A DNA stretch of 64,000 bases from Blastomyces gilchristii SLH14081 (taxonomy: Eukaryota > Ascomycota > Eurotiomycetes > Onygenales > Ajellomycetaceae): the NCBI RefSeq assembly GCF_000003855.2, contig NW_003101668.1:1528031-1592030 (forward strand). Reading direction: 5' to 3'. The notes below the pieces were generated by a model. The model searched no databases. It was not told where the DNA came from and saw nothing but the letters and a program-made list of their open reading frames with translations. Position 1 is the stretch's first letter. Each line of letters starts with the position of its first letter. Below are positions 24,301 through 36,029 of the stretch, in pieces. A program made the translations under genes and the position numbers.

Positions 24301-26260
24301 ATCTTGTGATAGTGATTACTATTAGAACTGATTATAATAGCTTATAACAGTTTACTTCAATTAAGAAACTCTTACAGCAGCAGGTTTACTGAGCTCAGAG
24401 ACTGAGTGAGTTCTGATTCAAGATAGAATATATCAAGAAAACTAAGAACTCAGCAGACAGATTCTCTCACAGATCAGACTATATTAAGAAGACTAGAGTG
24501 ACAGATATAGAGAGACTAGAGAAGACAGAAAAGCTTTATAAGATACTTAAACTGAGTATTATGAAGAGATTGACTGAAGAGTCTCTCAATTCTCTATAAG
24601 AGAAGAAGAAAAAGAAAGAGAAGAAGTCTGTATAACTACTCTCTATAACACTGAGAGTCAATACTCTGAGAATCTCTATAAGAATTCTTGAAGAGAATAT
24701 CTATAATCTGAAGAGTTTGCAGACTTTGAGAAGTACTGTGAAAGACCTGATGTAAGAAGAAACAGAGTATAAGTCTTTATAAGATCTTCTATTCAGATTG
24801 TCTGAACTGCAACTGAAGAATGAATATACTCAGTATATTTAAAAACTGCTCACAGCAGAGATTAACTCTGCAGAAATAAAGAATTGAAGAGACTTAAATA
24901 ATCTCTTATAAAGAGAGAACTGAATTTATATATCTATGAATAATTTTCTATACATAGAACTTATTAAAAGGTATTATAACTCTTCTCTAGTAAGTCATTT
25001 TACAGATACTAGAACTCATGAGTTACTTGTAAGAAAATACTTCTGATTGAAGATATGAGAACTTGTAAAAAAGATAGTGAATTTTTATACTATTTATCAG
25101 AATTCATAGATAGTGTGATTCAGATTATATAAAGAACTTACTTCTCTACTCATTCTGTAGAAATCTTGAGAATAGTTGAAAATGAATATTTTTATAAGTC
25201 TCTCTGAAAGTAAGAACATATATAATGCCTGCTTTGACAGTGTGCTGATGATAGTGAATTACTTTATTAAGATGACACACTTTATACTCATCTGCAAGAA
25301 CTTGAAGTCAAAGAATTTAACTTATATCTTTATTTATAATGTGATTCAGTTGTATGAGTTGTTTATGAATATTATCTCAGACAGAGAATCAATCTTCACA
25401 GAAGAGTTCTAGTCTAATCTGATAACTATACTGAAGATCTTATGAGATCTAAGTATGACTTTTTATCAATAGACAGATGATCAGATAGAATATCTAATAA
25501 GTATATTGAAACAGTATCTGCAGTACTTTTATCAATTATAATCAGAATGACTGAGTGTACTGATTATTACTTACAGAGTTTATATATAATAACTCAAAGT
25601 ATGTCAGCACAGATAAAACTCTCTTTGAGATACTCACTGAGACTCATCTGCAGATAATCTTGATGAATCTGTGAGAGTATACTCTAGAGTGTGATAATGT
25701 CTGTGAACAGGCTGAGAGAATTCAGAAGATTCAGAAGAAAGCTCATAAATTGTTAAGAAAGACTCAAGAGTATTAGAAAAGATACTATGACTTTAAGCAT
25801 ATTATAAAGAGTTTCAAGAAAGATAATAGAGTCTGACTAAGTTTAGAAAATATTATTATATAGAGATTTAGTAAGAAGCTGAATCTCTTATAAACAGAGT
25901 TTTATAAGATTATAAAGAAAGTTAGTTTATAATTCTATAGATTGAAACTGTTATCTGAGTTATAAATATATAATGTTTTTTATATCTCTTTACTCTGTGA
26001 ATATAAGAAATTCTTAGAAGAGAACTCTGTGACTTATCACTCTGTTTATAAAGTACTAGAGAGTGAAAGAGAATATCAGATTAAAGAGATTATTAACTCA
26101 GAGAAGTGAGATTACAAGCTCTGATTCAAGATTCAGTGATAAAAGTATTCTGATAAGATGAATAAGTTCACTTGAGAATTATCTAAATAGATAAGACATC
26201 TGCAGAAGCTGAGACATGACTTTCATACTATCAATTCTGATAAGTCAGAATAATACAGTC
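21390..26260 (+). pseudogene. gag-pol of gypsy B with chromodomain, mutated
   Basis: The gag ATG is at 21390 (MTERPRNLY). The order parallels copy A: gag, reverse transcriptase around 23271-23640, RNase H, integrase around 25176-25412 (NIISDRESIFTEEF), and a chromodomain around 26073-26250. The reverse-transcriptase catalytic box reads YLNN (23619-23630), so both aspartates are now asparagine (GAT/GAC to AAT). Stops are frequent, and more TAA/TAG stops are present than in copy A. Confidence 0.87.
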
Positions 26261-28095
26261 TTTACTAAGAATCTGATTATGATAAAGATATTAACACTAT
26301 TATTTACAAATTCTAGTCTACAAGATAATGAGTTTCTACTGAGATAAACAGTTCACAGTGTATATAAAGAAAAGAAGAAATTATATTCTTATTAAAGCTA
26401 AAAAATAAGAAAATAAAAACAGAGCTGTGAACACAATCTAGAGATTAATAAAGAAAAAATAAAGAAAACTTACACTCATATTCTTAATATCTGTAACACT
26501 CAATTCTCTCACAATTATTAATTTTCTTCTTTAAAGAAGCAGAGAGTATTATATCTGTGATACAGACAATTGTTATATTTAATATGAAGATTATCAGAAA
26601 TGCACAGACTTCAAAAAAGCTGAATATCAGAGTGTATACAGTTGCAGCAGAGTCTTGAAAACTGACTATCTATGTATATAACTAGATATTTCTCATGAAG
26701 CTGTATTCACTCTCTCAGTTATACTGAAGTATTCAGTCTGAAAATAATTGAGATATGAAGAGAGAGCTCATCTGTTCAGATTAACTCTTATCACAAATTC
26801 ATGACATTTGCATTGTCTTGATTATCTGAATTTTATAAGTACTTAGAGACTTATCTCTCATTAATAATAAAATTGTGAAAATGCACTGCAGTGTGAGAAT
26901 CATTGATAGAAAACCTAGACTTATTTACATATGCCTGGTCAGAGATTGTGTAGATAGAGAGAGAGTGATTGTAGATCTGTGAGACTGCAGAAGACACTGA
27001 TAACACTGAGAGCTTTATAAGAACTGTTAGCTAGAGTCTGTAAGAAATTACTTATAAGAAGACTTACAGTAAAGAGAGAGACTGCACTGCTTAGAGTCAG
27101 AAGCTGATCTGAGAGAGATATAAGATTGACTGCTGATCTGAAGATCAGATACAGTGATGAGACTGAGAGAGATAAAGATACTGTTGTAGATAATGATATT
27201 CCTGCTTTATCAGCTGATAAAAAGTGATCAGAGAAGTTATAGAGACACTCACAAGAAGCTCAGCAGTGACTAGACATTATTTATAAAGATATTAGAATTA
27301 AAAAAAATTTTATTCTCAAAAAGTTCTTGAATTAATATATAAATATTGTTAGAAACACTCTCTCTCTGTTATCTGAGTGAAAACACTTTATGAATGAATG
27401 AGAATACTCACAGTTTATAAGAATAAGAGCTGTTATAGAAAAAGAGAAAAGAAGATGAGATTCTGTGAACAGATCTGAGATATTTATACTACTCTAGAGA
27501 GATTTACTTATACTGTGAGTGATTTCATAGAACAGTCAGATCACTCTAGTAAATAAAGAGTGATTATAAATTACAGATCTAAATCTTTCTATATAACTAT
27601 AAAGAGTGATTACAGACTACAGATATTTTAATTCTACAATTCTATAGAATTGATAAAAGAATGAAAAATTCCTCATAATTCTACAGTGTTAAAGAATAAT
27701 GATTTGTGAGAATAAGTGAAAGATTAATCTATGAGTACTTCTCTTTGATGAGAATAATCTCACAGAGAGTGATTCATCTGTGAGATAAATCTGTGTAATA
27801 GTTATATAAGAATCTTATAAAAATAATTAAGAGTCAACTGAAATTCTTCTATATAAAAGATACAAGATAAATCTGTGTAATAGTTAGAGAAGAATCTGTA
27901 AATTATAAAGAATCTTATAGAATAAGAAACTAAGTGACAGACTCTTTTTTCTTCACAGTAATAAGAGATTTTTCCTCACTAAGATTTTTTATAAATATAA
28001 AGAGTTTTTAGTGAGTATCACTGCAGTGCTAAGCTGATTCTATAAAGTCACTCAGTGAAAGACTTCACAGATGAAGCCTTAGAGAGAAAGAGATA

Positions 28096-28353
28096 TATAA
28101 GAAATCTCACTTCTCACAGATTCTTTATCTCTATTTCTATCTCTCATATAATTAATAGAGTTAGCAGCTCTTGACTACACACAACTATATAGACTGAAGT
28201 TCATGAATACTATTTATAACTCAGCTTAAATGCTATTATATATTTAATCTCTACATTTTATCTTTCTATCATGAATACTTCTAGTAGTTAACAGTACATA
28301 TTATATCAAGCTGCAAACATCTGAATAATCACCTGTGAGTACTTATTCTTACA
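28096..28353 (+). repeat. 3' LTR of gypsy B
   Basis: 258 bp, TATAAGAAATC...ATTCTTACA, mutated along its whole length compared with the 5' LTR. GAAAT follows at 28354-28358. Confidence 0.92.
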
Positions 28354-28358
28354 GAAAT

Positions 28359-28828
28359 ATAATTCTCTAGTAAGTAATGATCTTTGATAATACTTTATAT
28401 TATATAGAACTATAATACTAACTTTGAAACAGAACATGTATATATTAATTATAACTGAAAATCAGATAAAACTATATACTTATAAAACTGAATTTAACTA
28501 CTATCTTCAAGATAATCTGATAAATTTACATATTAAATCAATTCTAAAGTTATAAAAAATTGTTAAGAGTATATATTTAACTGTTATACTAATAATATAT
28601 GATATTCTGATAATTTTATTAATAGAGATAAGAATAAAGTAAAAGTTTAACTCAAGTTAAAATATTTATTACTATTACTGAGAACAATTATAAGAAGAAA
28701 TAATTAAAAAACTCATGATTATAAAATATGAAATTATCAGATAGTTTAATATCTCTGATTATAGTATATCAGAGAAGTGTAGTTTTTATAAGAAAGTAAA
28801 GAATAAACTTATACAAGAATGTATTTAG
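28359..28828. other. AT-rich remnant between gypsy B and copia E
   Basis: Probably the same host repeat as 18789-21099, interrupted by both insertions. A GTAACAC-like motif is near 28375. No gene seen. Confidence 0.5.
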
Positions 28829-28932
28829 TCTTGGAGAATAATATTGTTGTGTTGTAATCTAACTACGCGAGTTACACTAAATGAATAAGTTGGGGTGGCA
28901 CGTGACTAGGGTAGGTGTAGTAATCACCAACA
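28829..28932 (-). repeat. 3' LTR of copia E
   Basis: 104 bp. It keeps CTACGCGAG and GGCACGTGAC unmutated. It differs from the other LTR at a handful of positions, mostly transitions. Confidence 0.85.
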
Positions 28933-29089
28933 CTCTCCCTTGCTACACCGTGGCCTATAAGCCGCCACCCGGGGCCTCTCTCATTCTCAAATCTTTTAAA
29001 TATGCAATAATAATTAATTACATCAATCAGATCCTGATTTCCTTATTAGAAAAGGCGTCTGTATGATAATAACTGTAAAAATCAAGAAA

Positions 29090-32000
29090 TACATGCAAAA
29101 TCCACTGATTCACTGTATCATTATTATCATTCAATCATTTCTTTCTAATCTCTTTTAAATCAATTCTTTTAATAAAATCTTCAAATGCAGGCTTCACCAG
29201 TGGCTTGATGAGTCTGTCAGCTATGTTCACTGTAGAATCAACATGTTTCATCATGATTTCTCCTTTTTCAATCAAATCACAGAGAATATAATATCTAATC
29301 TCAATATGACATGACCTTTGTGTTAAGAATTCTCCCCTTGCTAGATCAATTGCTCCCTTATTATCAACTTATAGATGTGAGCATATTTTCACTTTTTCAT
29401 CATTCATCAACTCAGTGTCATATAACATATCATTCAATCAGATTATCTCACAAGCTGCCTTGCTAGCTGCAATATATTCAGCTTTTATAATTGATTTGAT
29501 AATAGATATCTGTCTCTGCAATCATTATGAGATCAGTGATCTGTTAATCAATATAACATAGCTGATAGTCAATTTATATTGAGAATTCACCCCTGCTCAG
29601 TCTGAATCACAGTATGTTACAGAACTCAGATCATCTTCTATCTTCTTCTTGTATAATATGTCATGGTTTTTCATCTTTTTAACATAACATAGAACATGCT
29701 TCAACGCTGCTCAACATGCTTTGTATGAATGTGAGTTAAAATGTGAGAGATAGTTGACTGTGAATACCAGGTCTGACTGACTGCTTGAGATCAAATACTG
29801 CAATGATTTCAATTCTTGACAATATCTCATAGCTGTAAAGTCATCATTCAATTCATCATTCTCATCAGATGAAAATTTCAGTTGTATGCCTGTCATCATT
29901 GAGATCCCCGCAGGGTTGACCTTATTCATTTCAAAATCTTTCAATATTTCTTCAATATAACAGCTCTGTGTAACTGCTAGATTTTCATCTCAGTATTTAA
30001 CCTTCATTTCTAGATAAGGTTTATCCTGTTTAACTTCTTTTGTCTCAAACCTTTTTCTGATTTTCATTAAAATTCACTCAATTTCACTCTCTTCAGGCCC
30101 TGTGATTTGACAGTCATTGACATGTAGTGTCAAGAATAACTTGTGAATTAAATGATAGAGAAATTCACTGTTATAAGATAAGATCTTGAATTCTAGATTT
30201 ATCAAGTGTTCTGTTGTAAGAAAATATCATGTTCTTACTGTCTGTTTCATTCTGTATAAGCTCTGATGTACAAGCCCTACTAATTCATCACAATCATGCT
30301 TGATCTCTGTGAGTAGTTGTATAAATATCATCTCATTCTGAGGCAATATTCCATTCAAAAACACAGATACATAGTCAATCAATCTGACTTTTCAACCCCT
30401 TGCTGTTGATATATTAAATAAGCTCTATGATGTAGATTCAGACACCACTGCTGTATACAACTTATTATAATAAATATCTTATTGTTGTAGAAATTCTCTA
30501 ACTACTCAATAAGCTCTAAAGTAAATGATTTCATCCTTGTTATTCAACTTCTAATTGTACACTTATTTATCTGTAAGAATGTTCATTTTCAGAGTCTTTT
30601 CAACAACAATATATATCTTCTTCTGTTCAAAAGTTTTCACTTTCTTTCTCATTGTCTGATGTCAATGTTCTCAGTCATGACTTCTTTTGACCTCTGTCAG
30701 TGTGATCAGACAGTCATTAAGAACACTGAGTACAGAATCTTCATCATTCACAGAATTATTCATATCATCATTGACAAGTTCTGTCTCATTATCTAGTAGA
30801 TATATTGATTTCAGCACACTGTTCATATCACTATCAGTAAGCATCTTTAAAATATCAGGTTTATTCTTTGCAAGTCTTCTTAGAAGGCAGTGTTATCATC
30901 TCTTCATAGTGTCAAGAACATTCAATTTCTCTGACAGTTTGACTACTTCTCTAATAATATTCACTGATGCTTCTTCTGTTGTCAATTCTTTATTAAAAAT
31001 AATATCTCTTACACTCTCAAACTTTCAGGTTGCAGGGTTCCAGATATGATATTAATGCAGTTCTTAATATTCAACTAATTATCATTGCTTACTGTCAGTT
31101 CTATCTGTGAGCTTATTGATAATCTTCAGATTCTTCTTATACATCTTACATTCTTATCTGCATATTCAATGAGTAGAAGATTGAACACCTGTTCAAGCTT
31201 TAAAAGAGAATAATGAAGTCTTTCTCTGACATCTATAAATCTTCATTAATATTGAGAATGTGTTGATCATTATAACTGTGACTTGAATAGCTTTATCTCA
31301 AAGTTCTCTTGTGAGTCTGCTATTAAATAGTAAGCTTCTTGTCTTTTCATTTACAATATAATTGACATATTCTGCAGGGCTGTTGAACTGTGATGTATCA
31401 GATGTAGTGATCTCATATATGATCTCTTTCTGCCAGCAGTAGATCTTTAATTCATCACTTTTAAATTCATCTCTATCATCTCAGTGTAAAGTCCCAATTC
31501 AATGTTAAGTAGTGACCTCAATTCTGTCAATAAAGATCATTAAACACACAGTGATCTCACTCTTTGACATCATAAGAATAATTCATCTGTAGTGTGTGAC
31601 ATTATCTGTAATACTTATTCAATAATTAGCTCCTTCATGAGTAGAGAGATTGATTTCATCATATAGTGTATGATCATCATCTGCGAGATTTATGAAGAAT
31701 CTCATCACAGGTTTGACAGTTCTTATCATTGATATAAATGTTGAATGTGTCATTTTTATCTGTACACAGGTCTTACAGAATAGCAAAGCTCTGTCACTCT
31801 TAATTCTCATTCTCAGTTATGAATCTGCTGCTAATTTAGTGATATTCACAGGATTGAGATGATTAAGCTTTTGATGTCATTGTAACATTATGTGTTTAAC
31901 AATCTTGATATTCATATTAAGCAATGCTAGCAGAGAATCTTTTTTCTCTGCAGACTGTAGAATTTTCACAGATTTAAATTCATTATTTAGTATTGCAAAT

Positions 32001-33802
32001 TGAATCAAGTCTCTAGTCATTGATTATTTTTTCAGAATGTAGATATTCTTATCACTTAATTTAACAGTAAAACTCAACATCTTGTCAGAAGAGGTTAGTA
32101 AGATTGAATGAGTGTTTTCATAGATTAGTTACTTATATGTATAGCTCTGATATACAAGCTTCTCAAAATTCATAAGATTCATCTTCAGCTTGAAAATGTA
32201 GCAGATGTTCTGCAGTAGCAGATTCACTTCTTCAACTGATATATTCACCTTCTCTATAGCTGTTGCAGAAGCTATCAATCTGTCAGTTATCTTCAATATG
32301 ACATTAATCTTCTGCAGCACTATTGATATGAGATTCTTGCAAGATGTAGTATGAGCATCAGATTCAGAGTTCAGAACTCAGATATCTTTGCTAGTTTGAT
32401 CAGTAGAATAGACTGTTTCTGTTATATGAAATACTTACTTAACAATATTATGAACTGACGCTGAGCCTGTTTCATTCTTATTCTTATTCTTATCCTTACC
32501 GCGGCTAGTAGAGTGTTTTTCAGGAAATTTCAACCAGTAATCTGTTTGAATGTGGCCAATCTTCTGATAATGATAATATGTTTTAATAGCATTATTACTC
32601 TTTCTATCCAGCTTGATGAAATCTTTGTTCTTGTTCTCAGAGATCTTCTTCTTCTTCTTATTCTTTTTATTCTTTCTGTGGAAATCTTGAGCATTATTTG
32701 CAGGGGTTTTTTCATCAGAGATGAGAGATTCATCAGTAGCTGGCAATTGTAGAAGAATATTTTGATACAATTTCATGAAATCATCTTCAAGTATTCTAGT
32801 GTTCTTATTCTTCTCTATTACATTCATTTGATTCTTTATAAAAGACAATCAATCTTTACTAATAATCTCTGTAAGAAGTCTGTTAAAAAACATGAAATCT
32901 TTAACATTATATCTCAATCAGATATAATCAGTTCTGATTGTAATTAAACATTTAATAAATGTGTGATCAGAATTCTTTGATTTTGATATTATCTTAATCA
33001 ATTCTTGAAACAGATGAGTTCTGCAGACAGCAGGCCTCTCAGTGAAATTATTCTCTATAACAGATCATAGAGAATAAGTAAATAGTTGAAACTTCTTGAG
33101 TATAATAAAGTAAGATTTAGCCTGTGAGATGATTGCAGATTATATGTAGTTATATAGTCAGATATTTCATTCTGATTAAAAACATTGTATATTCATACTG
33201 ACATTCTCATCAGAATTAATCTACTTATTATTAAGAATATCATTCATTTCAGATTATCTTGCTGTGAGCAGAATCTCTTCTTTTCATATAGAATAATTTA
33301 CAAAGTCAGTGAGTATAATAGACTTCTTTATAGATCTTACTTAATCTCTGAATTTATTAAGAATCTTTATCAATGCAGATGTTCTACTCTTCTATTAAAG
33401 ATAGTTTATCAAATCTGTACTAAGCTCTTCATTTTTATCTCTGTCTGTCTTCATTCACTCAACTTCATGCTGAAGTCTTGCAATTTCTAGTCTCATGTGA
33501 GTCTTCTCACTTACAGAGTTATTATTGTTTCAGTCACTTAAGCTCTCTGTATTGTCTGATATCTCACTGATATCTTCAACTGAGTCTTTATATTCATTAT
33601 TGAACTCATCAGATTATTCTTTCATAATTATGTTATTCAGCTCAAACATCTCAGAGACAGTCACTTTTCAGTTCATTATAGATGTTGATAAGCTCACACT
33701 CAATTCTTCTTATACTTCAGATGTTTGTGAATTTCTTCTTCTACATATTGACATGTAATTCTTCATTAAGTCAGGCTTTTCACTCAATCTCAGATTCATC
33801 AT
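29090..33802 (-). pseudogene. gag-pol polyprotein of copia E, mutated
   Basis: Reading starts at an ATG-ATG pair (33802-33797). Gag contains a Lys-rich linker and a CCHC knuckle whose cysteines have become tyrosines (YYHYQKIGHIQTDYW, about 32540-32590), as TGT/TGC to TAT/TAC by G-to-A. Further on, near 31619-31810, a frame reads CKTCVQIKMT, like the gag-pre-integrase junction. The C-terminal end shows copia reverse-transcriptase/RNase H features: MRYCQELKSLQYL and DLVFTVNYLS (29740-29860), TYCDSDWAG, then VDNKGAIDLA and HIEIRYY (about 29290-29620). Trp codons are commonly TGA. No intact frame remains. Confidence 0.83.
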
Positions 33803-33888
33803 GAGTTCAATTAATTAATAAATTATCTAGGCACACTTGTAATGACACATGAAGATGTTAATTTAGCACATTATTACAGTTATTCATT

Positions 33889-33910
33889 GCTTATGAAGAG
33901 CTTCATAATC
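33889..33910 (-). promoter_or_regulatory. Candidate half-tRNA(Met) primer-binding site of copia E
   Basis: Directly inside the 5' LTR the plus strand reads AGAGCTTCATAATC and then continues into the LTR with TCTT. This resembles the 5' half of a Met tRNA anticodon arm, with CAT flanked by T and AA, ending at about tRNA position 39-40. Drosophila copia and Ty5 prime from a cleaved initiator Met tRNA in this way. The resemblance is by eye only. Confidence 0.4.
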
Positions 33911-34014
33911 TCTTAAAGAATAACATTATTATGTTGTAATCTAACTACGCGAGTTACACTAAATAAATAGATTGAGGTGGCACGTGACTAGGGTAGGTGT
34001 AGTAATTACCAACA
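33911..34014 (-). repeat. 5' LTR of copia E
   Basis: 104 bp, with CTACGCGAG and CACGTGAC retained. TTTAG follows at 34015-34019. Confidence 0.85.
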
Positions 34015-35618
34015 TTTAGTTATTTCATGAGTATTATTAATAATTATTATCAAATTCTGATTATATAAGTAATCACTGAATAAACTGAATGAGACTGATT
34101 TTAATCTTCAGTCTCAGTCTTATTCTGATTTTGAAAGAATGATTATCTTTTATAGTTTATTCTGAGAAATTACTCTTATTTCACTGTTCTTGAATTAAAT
34201 CTGGTCATTTTTCACATCATTTCTCTCAGAAATGATTCATTTTCAGATTTTTTTAAGACTTAGTTCTGGTGAGACTCACATCAAGAAATGTATGAGACCA
34301 GATCAAATGAGATTAAATGTGAAATTCATGGTCCCGCCGGCCAGTCTAATCACGCTTCTCTTCAGATACTGCTTACTGTGAATCAGGTATAACAGTCAAG
34401 TAATTCGGTTCATATACAAATAAGAATCAATCATCTCAGTTTGAATGATAGTTATCAGTTTGAATGAGGATTGATCATCTCAGTTTGAATGATTATTATC
34501 AAATTTGAATGAGGATTGGGATCAGTGTATCGCGCTTCTCTTCAGATGCTGCTTACTGGGCTCATAACTGTCGGATTGAGTGTCACAGATGAATATGTTG
34601 AAGACATATGAATCTTATGTGTATCAAGATCTGCTTGTTATATTATCTGTGTCCTTTCTAATATATCTATTTCATACAAAAGATAGAGCTATTTATAGTA
34701 AAATATATGTGTGAGTCAAGAGAGCTAGCATAAGCGAGTATTAGACAAGTGTTGTAGTAAGCTGATGATGATGAGAAATATTGTAGTAATACGATGTTGG
34801 TGGCGTTCAGTAGTGTATAACCTCTTTTTCCTGACACAAGGATATTTAATCTCAGCAATCTCCGCTGTTTTTTCCTTTTCCACTTCTTTTCCTTCACAGT
34901 GACAGCGCCCACCTGATCGCATTCTACCCACATTATCTTTCATTGCTTACATGCGAAGTCTTCCGTCAGATCCGCCTTGCATCATTACATTTTTACTGCA
35001 TTCTGATCAAAAGTCCTCTCTTCACACCAACAAGAGTTCACATTTTAAGTAGCGTTACGTTCCACTTCGCCCTTGACTAATTTGTCTCTACTAAACAGAT
35101 TGGGGAAGTCGCTTTCCAGTTCCAGGTTCACCTGGTGTTCTTGATGATATGCACACAAGCGCGGCAGCAAAGCGAGCGTAAGCGAGCGGTTGAGGCTTGT
35201 TAGCAAATGTGGTATCTTTGGAAGATAGCTCGCTGCAGGATGCTAGTAATATATAAGGGAGGTTAAAGGGTTTGATGGCGCTCTCGGATCAGTACTTTGT
35301 CTAAGACCAGTGTTGAATTTCAAGTCGATTGCATAACATTCCATGATGTAGGGGATATATATATATAATTGCCTACTCGGGTTCTAATCGTTGGAACAAG
35401 AATCTCAAAGACATTCAAGAATGATCCCTTCAAAAATGCAGGAACATGTGACTATCAGACCTTCGCCAACACACGCGACCACTACATCACTCAACATTAG
35501 CAACTCTTGATCTCCATCTTGACAACCCTCCACCGACCACAGCTGATTCAGAAGATCTTTATACTGAAAACCTCACTCCTCTCCTTAAACCAAAAACCTC
35601 GCTCCTGACAATCAAACA
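34015..35618. other. Isochore boundary and upstream region of the first gene block
   Basis: Sequence stays AT-rich with repeat R (34388-34537) up to about 34650. It then changes within about 200 bp to mixed composition with CG and GCGC, and nothing downstream to 35600 looks mutated. A TA-rich box (tatatatatata) near 35362 and pyrimidine-rich sequence precede the ATG at 35619. No protein frame in 34650-35600 is convincing. Confidence 0.6.
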
Positions 35619-35897
35619 ATGTCGGAATCCTCAGTGCCATGGACACCAAGGACCTTGAATCCCCTCTTTCCCATCCTGGATGGGATGGGCACGTGGAGCC
35701 CATTCTATCAAGATTGGGCAACAGAAATCATTCTACTCTTCATTGCCGATCATGCAGTGCATCAAATGCAAGAGGAAGACGTCCTCAATGTAATCAGACA
35801 GAATGCCACCTGGGTGGACATTTGCCAACTAGCACGGTCGGAAATTGGATATGACATTGAAGGATGTGGTCAAATATTATGCAATTGTTTGGACTGA
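35619..35897 (+). CDS. Small protein with possible SANT/Myb-like fold
   Basis: An unspliced 92-codon frame with a good start context (AAACAATGT). It begins MSESSVPWTPRTLNPLF. A stretch of three likely helices (around WATEIILLFIADHAV, TWVDICQLARSEIG and DIEGCGQILC) has the spacing and the Trp residues of a degenerate SANT/Myb repeat. A second frame (35845 onward) stays open past the stop, so a splice or frameshift could extend the protein. It is convergent with the F-box gene (stop at 36030). I do not recognise a named family, and expression is unproven. Confidence 0.4.
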   Translation: MSESSVPWTPRTLNPLFPILDGMGTWSPFYQDWATEIILLFIADHAVHQMQEEDVLNVIRQNATWVDICQLARSEIGYDIEGCGQILCNCLD

Positions 35898-36029
35898 TAG
35901 GAGTGGCATTGAAGAGCCATTCCCCGGAAAGCACCTAGTTATTATAGGGTTGGATTATGTGGAAAACAATGGCCTTCCTGTTTTCAAAGATAGAAGTACT
36001 CATACCGGTACACTTCCTTCTCAAATAAA

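Larger units (their letters stand above)
21100..28353 (+). mobile_element. Ty3/gypsy chromovirus, copy B (full-length, mutated)
   Basis: Same family as copy A, in the opposite orientation. LTRs are 21100-21357 and 28096-28353, with a perfect 5-bp duplication GAAAT at 21095-21099 and 28354-28358. It is more heavily mutated than copy A across most of its length. Only the outer 100 bp or so of the 5' LTR keeps CG-rich sequence. Confidence 0.92.
28829..34014 (-). mobile_element. Ty1/copia retrotransposon E with very short LTRs (mutated)
   Basis: The LTRs are only 104 bp each (28829-28932 and 33911-34014), flanked by a perfect 5-bp duplication TTTAG at 28824-28828 and 34015-34019. Internal order on the minus strand is gag with a knuckle, then a pol whose C-terminal end carries copia-type reverse transcriptase/RNase H. 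The polypurine tract GCAAGGGAGAG lies directly inside the 3' LTR (28933-28943, minus). Outer edges are nearly unmutated and contain the palindrome CACGTG, while the interior is strongly AT-shifted. Confidence 0.88.

Noticed and set aside
224..34014. Codon reassignment (TGA = Trp) in a mobile element or organelle DNA
   Set aside because: TGA at Trp positions follows the C-to-T/G-to-A pattern seen between LTRs, and host genes here use TGA as a stop.
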